Assembly: GCA_044375275.1 (NCBI GenBank)
Contig: JBILMZ010000090.1
Location: 1-12,815, forward strand
Length of the DNA stretch: 12,815 nucleotides
Origin: SZUA-430 sp044375275
GTDB lineage: Bacteria; Pseudomonadota; Alphaproteobacteria; Micropepsales; Micropepsaceae
Direction: 5' to 3'
The notes under the pieces were generated by a model that was not told the origin of the DNA, ran no database searches, and worked only from the letters and a program-made list of their open reading frames with translations. The position numbers were made by a program, and so were the translations under genes. Of this stretch, positions 6,782 through 12,815 are shown in pieces. Positions within the stretch are counted from its first letter, which is position 1. Each line of letters opens with the position of its first letter.

Positions 6782-7837
6782 TCATCTGGAATTCCGTATC
6801 AGCAGGCAGGCGTCGCCGTAGGAGTAGAAGCGGAAGCGGCGTTCAATAGCATGGGCGTAGGCGGCGCGCATGGTCTCGAGGCCGCAGAAGGCCGAGACGA
6901 GCATGAAAAGCGTCGAGCGTGGCAAATGAAAGTTGGTGAGCAGCATGTCGGCCGTGCGGAACTGGTAGCCTGGCGTGATGAAGATCCGGGTGTCGCCGGA
7001 CCAGGGCTTCAGTTCGGCGGCGCTGGCCGTCTCGACCGTTCGCAGGCTGGTCGTGCCGACGCACATGACGCGGTTGTGGCGAGAGTGGGCGGCGCGAATG
7101 ACATCGACCGTTGGCGCGGGCATGTCACCCCATTCGGCGTGCATGACATGCTCGCGCGTGTCCTCGGCCTTGACGGGGAGGAAAGTTCCGGCGCCCACGT
7201 GCAGCGTGACGCCTGCGCGGTTCACGCCGCGCGCTTCGAGGGCTGCGAGCAGTTCCGGCGTGAAGTGCAGCCCGGCTGTGGGGGCTGCCACGGCCCCTTC
7301 CTGGCGCGCGAAGACGGTCTGGTAGTCGGATGCGTCGCGCGCGTCGGCCGGGCGCTTGCCGGCGATATACGGCGGCAACGGCATGACGCCGTGGCGGGCG
7401 ATGGCGGCGTCGAGCTCGGGACCGGACACGCTGAAGGCCAGACGGATTTCACCGCCCTCGCCCCTGGACTGCACAGCTGCAGAAAAGTTGCTCGCGAACT
7501 CTATCGTGTCCCCTATTTTCAGCTTTCGCCCCGGCTTGGCAAACGCGGCCCAGTGGGCGGCGTCGAGGCGCTTGTGCAGCGTGACCTCAATGTTCGCGGC
7601 GGGCGCCTCTCCGCGTGCGGGGCGGGTGCCAAAGAGCTGGGCGTTGATGACCTTGGTGTCGTTGTAGATGCACAGGTCGCCCGGGTTCAGCAATCCCGGC
7701 AGGTCGCCCAGCGTGGCTTCCGAAAACTCCAGGCTACCCTCGCGCACGACCAGCAGGCGCGCCGCTTCGCGCGGCACGGCCGGCCGCAGCGCGATGAGAT
7801 CCTGTGGCAGGTCGAAGTCGAAATCGGAAACGCGCAA
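6782..7837 (-). CDS. queA: S-adenosylmethionine:tRNA ribosyltransferase-isomerase
   Basis: A 351-residue enzyme (E. coli 356). It transfers and isomerises the ribosyl group of SAM onto preQ1-34 in tRNA to give epoxyqueuosine, directly after the Tgt step. The family landmarks are all present: N-terminal MRVSDFDFDLPQDLIA, NDTKVINARLFG-like at 59-70, MPLPPYI at 152-158, DYQTVFARxxGAVAAPTAGLHF at 171-192, HVGAGTFLPVK at 213-223, GTTSLRTVE at 261-269, and TNFHLPRSTL at 301-310. The start is TTG, placed exactly next to the coaD TGA with no gap; AGG lies 5 nt upstream of that stop. Homologues begin with the same MRVxDF, so the start is secure. Translation is probably coupled to coaD. Confidence 0.97.
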   Translation of the reverse strand: MRVSDFDFDLPQDLIALRPAVPREAARLLVVREGSLEFSEATLGDLPGLLNPGDLCIYNDTKVINAQLFGTRPARGEAPAANIEVTLHKRLDAAHWAAFAKPGRKLKIGDTIEFASNFSAAVQSRGEGGEIRLAFSVSGPELDAAIARHGVMPLPPYIAGKRPADARDASDYQTVFARQEGAVAAPTAGLHFTPELLAALEARGVNRAGVTLHVGAGTFLPVKAEDTREHVMHAEWGDMPAPTVDVIRAAHSRHNRVMCVGTTSLRTVETASAAELKPWSGDTRIFITPGYQFRTADMLLTNFHLPRSTLFMLVSAFCGLETMRAAYAHAIERRFRFYSYGDACLLIRNSR

Positions 7838-8380
7838 TCAGGACCTATTGCGTTTCGCGGGCTTGATGCCACGTTCGGCCAGTTTGGCGAGGACGCGTTT
7901 CATCACATAGGGTGAGGCGAAGTGGGAAATGTCGCCGCCCAGTGAAGCGATTTCCTTCACGAGGCGCGAGGCGATGGACTGGTGCTCGGCGCCGGCCATG
8001 AGGAACACGGTCTCGATCTCGCGGTTGAGCTGCATGTTCATGCCAACCATCTGGAATTCGTATTCGAAGTCCGACACGGCACGCAGGCCGCGGATGATCG
8101 TCTGCGCGCCGACTTTTTCGGCGAAGTGCATGAGCAGGATGTCGAAGGGTTCGACCGTGATGATGACGCCGGAATTCTTCGCGATGCGAGCCGTCTCATG
8201 GCGGACCATCTCCACGCGTTCCTCGAGGGAGAAGAGCGGGCCCTTGGCCTCGTTGATGGCAACGCCGATCACGAGGTGATCCACCATCTTGGCCGCGCGG
8301 GTGATGATGTCCTGGTGACCATTGGTGATCGGGTCAAAGGTGCCTGGGTAAAGTCCGGTTCGTTTTACCATGTCGCTCAT
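7838..8380 (-). CDS. coaD: phosphopantetheine adenylyltransferase
   Basis: A 180-residue enzyme. It transfers AMP from ATP to 4'-phosphopantetheine, giving dephospho-CoA, the penultimate step of coenzyme A synthesis in the cytoplasm. The nucleotidyltransferase signature is complete: GLYPGTFDPITNGHQDII with the T-x-G-H motif at 19-22, IRGLRAVSDFEYEFQM with R97 and R100, and IASRLVKEIASLGGD at 136-150 in place of the usual ISSxxVKE. The C-terminus is about 15-20 residues longer than the E. coli protein and basic (KPAKRNRS). MSDM or the second Met (residue 4) could be the start, since neither has a strong Shine-Dalgarno. It lies 264 nt downstream of gyrA and is the first gene of the coaD-queA-tgt run. 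Confidence 0.97.
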   Translation of the reverse strand: MSDMVKRTGLYPGTFDPITNGHQDIITRAAKMVDHLVIGVAINEAKGPLFSLEERVEMVRHETARIAKNSGVIITVEPFDILLMHFAEKVGAQTIIRGLRAVSDFEYEFQMVGMNMQLNREIETVFLMAGAEHQSIASRLVKEIASLGGDISHFASPYVMKRVLAKLAERGIKPAKRNRS

Positions 8381-8403
8381 GTCCCGCGCGCGCGTCCGGA
8401 GCG

Positions 8404-8409
8404 ATCATA
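8404..8409 (-). promoter_or_regulatory. possible -10 element for coaD
   Basis: TATGAT on the minus strand lies 23 nt before the coaD start codon, a good distance. The expected -35 position holds GTTCAT or similar, a poor match, so this is a tentative promoter. The surrounding 8381-8644 gap shows no coding potential beyond shadow frames and no strong terminator for gyrA. Confidence 0.3.
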
Positions 8410-8644
8410 GTGTGAGTCTTGTCAGAATGAACGGGCGTTTTTGGGCGCAGGGTTAGCGACGCACCCTCCGGGCCCAGAACAGTTAATGGCCAGCCCCATG
8501 CCCGCGCCGCTCTGTCTGCTGCGACAGGGACACTGCATTTTTCAGCAGGCGGGCTTCTCGATCCTTCCAGGCTGCGTCGTCCAGACCGAGAGGAAGTCGC
8601 GGTCTATGGCGTGGCTCAGGCCTCGGGGCGGGCGGGAGGCGCGA

Positions 8645-11407
8645 TCAGGCGCCTTCCGCCTCGGCAGCTTCGCCACCTTCGATCTCCTGAACCTCGCCGA
8701 TGCGTTCGACGGACACCACGCGCTCGCCTTCCGAGAGGCGGAACACGATGACGCCCTGCGTCGCGCGACCGGCCTGGCGGATCTGGGAGACGGCAACGCG
8801 GATCGTCTGGCCGGCATCGGTGATCAGCATCAGCTGGTCGGTGGTCTCGACCGGGAATGATGCCGCGATGCGAGCGTTCTTCTTCGTCATCGCCATGGCC
8901 ACGATGCCCGAGCCGCCGCGACCGGTGACACGGTATTCGTAGGCGCTGGAGCGCTTGCCGAAGCCGGTTTCCGACACGGTGAGCACGAACTGTTCCTGCG
9001 CGCCGAGTTCGGCGTAGCGTTCCGGGGTCAGGGCGACGTCGGCCACGGCGGCCTCGTCGCTTTCCTCGCCGGGATCGGTGCTGTCGCTGTCCTCGCCAGC
9101 GGCCTTGCGGGCCATGGCTGCCATCTTGAGATAGGCGCGGGCTTCCTCGACGGTCGTATCCACGTGGCGCAGGATCGTCATCGAGACGATCTCGTCGCCT
9201 TCAGCGAGCTTGACGCCGCGCACACCGGTGGAATCGCGACCCTTGAAGACGCGGACATCGTCACACGAGAAGCGGATGCACTTGCCAAGCCGCGTCGTGA
9301 GCAGGACGTCGTCGGTCTTGCTGGAGATGGAGACGCCGACGATTGCATCGCCTTCCGCGATCTTCATCGCGATCTTTCCGCCGGCGCGGACATTGGTGAA
9401 GTCGCTCAGCAGGTTGCGGCGCACGTCGCCCGACTTCGTGGCGAACATGACCTCGAACTTGTCCCACTCAAGCTCGGCTTCCGGCAACGACAGCACTTTC
9501 GTGATCTTCTCGCCTTCCTTGAGCGGGAGCAGGTTGATCAGTGCCTTGCCTTTGCCCTGCGGCGTCGCCAACGGCAAGCGCCAGGTCTTGAGCACGTAGG
9601 CCATGCCGGTCGACGAGAAAAACAGCAAGGGCTGGTGGGTCGTGGCGACGAAGAGGTTTGTGACCCAATCTTCTTCCTTCGTCGACATGGCGGAACGGCC
9701 CCTTCCTCCACGGCCCTGCACGCGATAGGCATTGAGCGGCACGCGCTTGATGTAGCCCTGGTGCGTGACGGTCACGACCATGTCTTCGCGCTGGATCAGG
9801 TCTTCGTCTTCGACCTCGTCGCCGCCTTCAAGGATTTCCGTGCGGCGCGGCGTGGCGAAGGCAGCCCTGATGACCACGAGTTCGTCACGGACCACGGTCA
9901 TCAGCTTTTCACGCGAGCGCAGGATCGAGAGATATTCCTCGATCGACTGGCCGAGGCCCTGCAGTTCGTTGCCGATTTCGTCGCGGCCGAGCGCGGTCAG
10001 GCGCTGCAGGCGCAGTTCGAGAATGGCACGTGCCTGTTCGTCGGACAGCTTGAGCGTGCCGTCCTCCTTCATCACATGGCGCGGGTCGTCGACAAGCGCC
10101 ACGAGCGGCGCGACGTCGAGCGCCGGCCAGGTGCGTTCCGTCAGGCGCTGGCGGGCGGTTGCCGCGTCAGGGCTTGAACGGATGATGCGGATGAACTCGT
10201 CGATATTGGCGACGGCAATCGCCAGGCCGACCAGGACATGAGCCTTGTCGCGGGCGTCGCTGAGCAGCTTCTTCGTGCGCCGCGTGACGACTTCCTCGCG
10301 GAAGTTCACGAACACGCGGATCATGTCCTTCAGGTTCATCAGCAGCGGGCGGCCGCGGTCGAGCGCCAGCATGTTCACGCCGAATGAGGTCTGCATGGAC
10401 GTGTAGCGGAAGAGCTGGTTCAGCACGACATCGGCCATCGCGTCGCGCTTGAGTTCGATCACGACGCGCATGCCCTGGCGGTCGGACTCGTCGCGTGCGT
10501 CGGAGATGCCTTCGATACGCTTTTCGTGGACGAGTTCGGAGATGCGCTCGAGCAGGTGGGCCTTGTTCACCTGATAGGGCAGCTCGGTGATGATGATCGC
10601 TTCACGGTCCTTGCGGACCTGCTCGATGTTGGTGCGGGCGCGAACAATGACGCCACCGCGCCCCTTCGCAAGAGCCACGCGGGCAGCGTTGCGGCCCAGG
10701 ATCTGGCCATAGGTCGGGAAATCCGGACCCGGAACAATGTCCACCAGCTGCTCGATCCCGATATCCGGATCGGCGATGTAGGCCAGACAACCATCAACGA
10801 CTTCGCCCAGATTGTGCGGCGGGATGTTTGTCGCCATGCCGACAGCGATGCCGGACGAGCCGTTGACCAGCAGGTTCGGGATGCGGGCCGGAATGACGAC
10901 AGGCTCTTCGTCCTGGCTGTCGTAGTTGGGCTGGAAGTCGACGGTGTCGAGGTCGATGTCCTCGAGCAGCGCCTCGGCGGCGCGCGTCATGCGGACTTCA
11001 GTGTATCGCATGGCGGCCGGCGGGTCGCCGTCGACGGAGCCGAAATTGCCCTGCCCGTCCACGAGCGGGACGCGCATCGAGAATTCCTGCGCCATGCGCA
11101 CCAGCGCGTCATAGACCGACTGGTCGCCGTGCGGATGGTATTTACCGATCACATCACCAACGACGCGGGCAGATTTGCGGTAGGGCTTGTTGTGCGTATA
11201 GCCCGCTTCGTGCATCGAGTAGAGAATGCGGCGATGCACCGGCTTGAGGCCGTCCCGCGCGTCGGGCAGCGCGCGGCTCACGATCACGCTCATCGCGTAA
11301 TCGAGGTACGAGCGCTTCATCTCGTCTTCGATGGAAATCAGCTGGATTTCGCCACCGGGACGACCCGGCGAACCGGCGGACGGCTTATCGTTTTTGGTAT
11401 CGGACAA
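8645..11407 (-). CDS. gyrA: DNA gyrase subunit A
   Basis: A 920-residue type IIA topoisomerase subunit (E. coli 875), which cuts and rejoins DNA in the A2B2 gyrase for negative supercoiling. The winged-helix/tower part holds KPVHRRILYSM (55-65), the quinolone-region helix YHPHGDQSVYD (90-100) and AAMRYTEVRM with catalytic Tyr135. NLLVNGSSGIAVGMATNIPPHN follows at 178-199. A coiled-coil arm leads to the six-bladed pinwheel. The GyrA box is QGRGGRG (564-570), a variant of QRRGGKG. An acidic insert (about 765-792, GEDSDSTDPGEESDEAA) explains much of the extra length, and the tail is acidic. The only workable start appears to be TTG at 11407, with no clear Shine-Dalgarno; a stop lies five codons upstream. 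Position 96 is Gln where E. coli has Ser83. Confidence 0.98.
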   Translation of the reverse strand: MSDTKNDKPSAGSPGRPGGEIQLISIEDEMKRSYLDYAMSVIVSRALPDARDGLKPVHRRILYSMHEAGYTHNKPYRKSARVVGDVIGKYHPHGDQSVYDALVRMAQEFSMRVPLVDGQGNFGSVDGDPPAAMRYTEVRMTRAAEALLEDIDLDTVDFQPNYDSQDEEPVVIPARIPNLLVNGSSGIAVGMATNIPPHNLGEVVDGCLAYIADPDIGIEQLVDIVPGPDFPTYGQILGRNAARVALAKGRGGVIVRARTNIEQVRKDREAIIITELPYQVNKAHLLERISELVHEKRIEGISDARDESDRQGMRVVIELKRDAMADVVLNQLFRYTSMQTSFGVNMLALDRGRPLLMNLKDMIRVFVNFREEVVTRRTKKLLSDARDKAHVLVGLAIAVANIDEFIRIIRSSPDAATARQRLTERTWPALDVAPLVALVDDPRHVMKEDGTLKLSDEQARAILELRLQRLTALGRDEIGNELQGLGQSIEEYLSILRSREKLMTVVRDELVVIRAAFATPRRTEILEGGDEVEDEDLIQREDMVVTVTHQGYIKRVPLNAYRVQGRGGRGRSAMSTKEEDWVTNLFVATTHQPLLFFSSTGMAYVLKTWRLPLATPQGKGKALINLLPLKEGEKITKVLSLPEAELEWDKFEVMFATKSGDVRRNLLSDFTNVRAGGKIAMKIAEGDAIVGVSISSKTDDVLLTTRLGKCIRFSCDDVRVFKGRDSTGVRGVKLAEGDEIVSMTILRHVDTTVEEARAYLKMAAMARKAAGEDSDSTDPGEESDEAAVADVALTPERYAELGAQEQFVLTVSETGFGKRSSAYEYRVTGRGGSGIVAMAMTKKNARIAASFPVETTDQLMLITDAGQTIRVAVSQIRQAGRATQGVIVFRLSEGERVVSVERIGEVQEIEGGEAAEAEGA

Positions 11408-11526
11408 TGGGGTGATCAGTCAGGTTGGAAAACAGGGGCGGACAATAGCCGCTCCGCTTTCCCAAGCCTAGGAAATTCAAGCGAAATTCCCGCGTTTGCA
11501 TGTGCAGAAACCTGCCAAAATCCACC

Positions 11527-11554
11527 CCTCCTGTGGACGCTTCGCCGCAGGAGG
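11527..11554 (-). terminator. possible terminator after the HXXEE-like gene
   Basis: A 7-bp perfect stem (CCTCCTG/CAGGAGG) encloses 14 nt and begins 27 nt downstream of the membrane-protein stop codon. On the minus strand it is followed by GGTGGATTTT, a short T-run set 6 nt away. Weak, but the position is right for ending that transcript before gyrA. Confidence 0.35.
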
Positions 11555-11580
11555 ATTTCCAGTGCCCGAATGCGCCGTTT

Positions 11581-12018
11581 TCAGGCGCCTTCGCTGGTTG
11601 CTTCCTGCCTGCCCCTCGCCGCCGAGACGAAGAGAAACAGGCCGGCTACCAGCATGAGGGGGGAAGTGATCGCGCCCGTCACGAGCTCGCCGCGGCCGGC
11701 CGACATCAGGAGGTGGAACGCAGAGTTGCCAGTCAGGAAGGCTGCAAAGGCCCAGGAAGCCGGCACCATCAAAGCGTTGTGGGCCGCCACAAGCGGCGTG
11801 AGGGCAAACAGCACGACCAGCGTACCAATCATGTTCAGGAGCCAGACGTCGAAGTTGAATGGCGTTATGTTCAGCGACGGCAGAAGCGCTGTCAGCAGAC
11901 GCTCAAGGTCGCTGTAGAAGCCGAAGGTGCCGTTTACACCTTCATCGACGATGTGCAGCGCGAAGACCGCACAGGCCAGAAACCAGGCGATTGTCCATTG
12001 TCCGAGATACCGGCTCAT
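11581..12018 (-). CDS. small multi-pass membrane protein, HXXEE-like
   Basis: A 145-residue inner-membrane protein with four likely helices: about 5-25 (QWTIAWFLACAVFALHIVDE), 52-75 (WLLNMIGTLVVLFALTPLVAAH), 78-95 (LMVPASWAFAAFLTGNSAFH) and 105-130 (AITSPLMLVAGLFLFVSAAR). Helix 1 ends in H-I-V-D-E, a near match to the H-x-x-E-E motif. The later N-S-A-F-H followed by a Ser-Pro in the last helix also fits that family, whose function is unknown. I chose the ATG at 12018 because GGGAGA sits 6 nt upstream; a GTG six codons earlier would bury the ribosome site. The gene has its own putative FNR-type promoter and is not obviously linked to gyrA. The family call is tentative; membrane location is firm. 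Confidence 0.7.
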   Translation of the reverse strand: MSRYLGQWTIAWFLACAVFALHIVDEGVNGTFGFYSDLERLLTALLPSLNITPFNFDVWLLNMIGTLVVLFALTPLVAAHNALMVPASWAFAAFLTGNSAFHLLMSAGRGELVTGAITSPLMLVAGLFLFVSAARGRQEATSEGA

Positions 12019-12033
12019 CTTGCATCTCCCTTG

Positions 12034-12082
12034 CACCTGCAGGATAGGGCCTCAGCGCACACGGCGCCTTGACGTGCGTCAA
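12034..12082 (-). promoter_or_regulatory. putative class II FNR/FixK-type promoter of the HXXEE-like gene
   Basis: The perfect palindrome TTGACGTGCGTCAA (12069-12082) matches TTGA-N6-TCAA and extends to 16 bp as CTTGACGTGCGTCAAG. On the minus strand, 22 nt separate it from TATCCT (12041-12046). If that is the -10, the start of transcription is about 12034 and the site is centred at -41.5, the class II position. A 16-nt leader with GGGAGA then reaches the ATG. The sequence and spacing are seen directly; binding by FNR, FixK or another CRP-family regulator is inference. Confidence 0.6.
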
Positions 12083-12085
12083 GTG

Positions 12086-12099
12086 TTACCCGCGGGTAA
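12086..12099. promoter_or_regulatory. second perfect palindrome upstream of the FNR-type site
   Basis: TTACCCGCGGGTAA is a perfect 14-bp palindrome without a spacer, 3 bp from the FNR-type site and 5 bp beyond the stop of the ATP-grasp-like gene. Relative to the predicted start of transcription it is centred near -58. It could be an operator for a second regulator. As RNA it gives only a 5-bp stem with no T-run, so a terminator role is less likely. Confidence 0.4.
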
Positions 12100-12104
12100 G
12101 GGCG

Positions 12105-12815
12105 TCAGGCCTCGACGACGCTGGCAAAGCCGCCGCCCGGGGTCCGGAAATTCGTTGTCTGGCCGCGATAGACCCGCGCCAGCCGCATGAAGGACCGTCC
12201 TTGATAAGCGTAGGTGCGGACATCGCAGCGCATGTCCGGGTAGCCGGGCACTGCCACACGTGAGGGCGGCACTTCCTGCTGCGCCACATAAGCACCTTGA
12301 GCTCCCATCGCGTCCCAGGTCTTGCGGGTGAGCTTGGCGCCGGCATACACGCCGCGCGATCCAAAGCCACCGAGGGGCTTGAAGTAGAGGTCACAGCGGC
12401 GATCCCAGAGCTCTGCCCGGTTGTCCGCTGTCATCAGCACGGTCTTCGGGACAGCGTGCCGCAATGCCTGCCTTGCTTCGCTGCCAAGACCCGCAGCCAC
12501 GAGGAAGGCGTCATCGCCCATCAGGGACAGGTTGCCCTTCGAGGCGAGCAAGGCATGGGCGCGCGGACCTGGCGTGATCCAGGTGCCACCGGCGTTGAGC
12601 GCCTCACGCAGCGGTGCATCTTCGGGCCGGTCGAGCGCGAAGCTCGTCAGGCGATTGTAGACAAGGTCGATGCGGGTGGTGCCACGATGGAGGCATCCGT
12701 CACGGAAGGACAGCTCGCGCGGGTCCGCCACGAAGGCGTTGATGCCGGCAGCGCGCAACTCCCGCGCGGCGAGCTGGAATTCAAGGTGCAGGAACTGGGT
12801 ATCGGGTTGGTCATC
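12105..12815 (-). CDS. ATP-grasp-like protein of unknown function (5' end outside window)
   Basis: The reading frame is open to the window edge, so the N-terminus is missing; 236 residues are visible. The frame includes DDQPDTQFLHLEFQLAAREL before an internal TTG, which is therefore not the start. Visible blocks are IDLVYNRLTSF, an ITPGPRAHALLASKGNL stretch, KPLGGFGSRGVY (about 146-157, a glycine-rich loop like the ATP-binding loop of ATP-grasp enzymes), YVAQQEVPPSR, and DVRTYAYQGRSFMRLARVYRGQ followed by TTNFRTPGGGFA near the C-terminus. The last block resembles the R-x-N...GG metal/nucleotide site of glutathione-synthetase-type ligases. I recall this as a conserved uncharacterised proteobacterial family; substrate and product are unknown. 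It lies 86 nt upstream of the HXXEE-like gene. Confidence 0.75.
   Translation of the reverse strand, partial: DDQPDTQFLHLEFQLAARELRAAGINAFVADPRELSFRDGCLHRGTTRIDLVYNRLTSFALDRPEDAPLREALNAGGTWITPGPRAHALLASKGNLSLMGDDAFLVAAGLGSEARQALRHAVPKTVLMTADNRAELWDRRCDLYFKPLGGFGSRGVYAGAKLTRKTWDAMGAQGAYVAQQEVPPSRVAVPGYPDMRCDVRTYAYQGRSFMRLARVYRGQTTNFRTPGGGFASVVEA

Noticed and set aside
6404..7915. 503-codon plus-strand frame across queA and the queA-tgt gap
   Set aside because: It is antisense to the unmistakable queA and the start of tgt and has Gly/Ala/Arg/Val-rich translation with no family likeness. Long antisense frames are expected at this GC content.
9164..10177. 337-codon plus-strand frame inside gyrA
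   Set aside because: His/Asp/Arg-rich shadow opposite the GyrA C-terminal domain, with no ribosome site or family signature.
10526..11917. 463-codon plus-strand frame over gyrA and the adjacent membrane-protein gene
   Set aside because: It is the mirror of the gyrA reading frame (gyrase motifs are all on the minus strand) and crosses a real intergenic gap; no recognisable domain.
12068..12083. The TTGACGTGCGTCAA dyad as a terminator of the ATP-grasp-like gene
   Set aside because: The two-base spacer cannot form a normal RNA loop and no T-run follows; its location and spacing fit a DNA operator better.

Overview
The window is high-GC DNA (about 63-65% by eye) from an alphaproteobacterium. 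The order gyrA - coaD - queA - tgt on one strand, the QueA, Tgt and GyrA sequence style, and the palindromic intergenic elements fit a Caulobacterales/Maricaulales (Hyphomonadaceae-like) or related chromosome. This placement is inference from synteny and motifs. No tRNA, rRNA, CRISPR, insertion sequence or prophage gene is visible, so this is essentially a chromosomal housekeeping region beside a cell-envelope cluster.

Left part (1-4260, plus strand): three exported proteins in a row. They are a 67-residue secreted protein of unknown function (160-363), a 651-residue secreted protein with a C-terminal beta-propeller domain (552-2507), and a 522-residue outer-membrane porin of the OprP/OprO phosphate-selective type (2692-4260, GTG start). 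A strong bidirectional terminator (4324-4351) separates the porin from a convergent exported YbjN-domain protein (4381-5043, minus).

Middle (5044-8380): a gene-poor gap holds a 31-codon ORF that runs into an 88-bp inverted-repeat element. Then comes the minus-strand run coaD, queA, tgt. The queuosine enzymes QueA (adds the epoxycyclopentane precursor) and Tgt (inserts preQ1 into tRNA) act in sequence. CoaD makes dephospho-CoA. queA starts on TTG directly after the coaD stop, while queA and tgt are separated by a 162-bp composite palindromic element. tgt therefore has a different palindromic element on each side.

Right part (8645-12815, minus strand): gyrA, then a small multi-pass membrane protein resembling the HXXEE family, then the 3' part of an uncharacterised ATP-grasp-like gene that runs off the window. 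In front of the membrane-protein gene is the most interesting regulatory signal here. A perfect TTGAC-N4-GTCAA palindrome (FNR/FixK type) lies exactly 22 nt from a TATCCT -10 element, the geometry of a class II FNR-activated promoter, and a second perfect 14-bp palindrome sits three bases further upstream.

I did not find a clearly new multi-gene system. The least understood items are the ATP-grasp-like protein, the propeller-porin neighbourhood, the small secreted protein, and the putative oxygen-responsive promoter.
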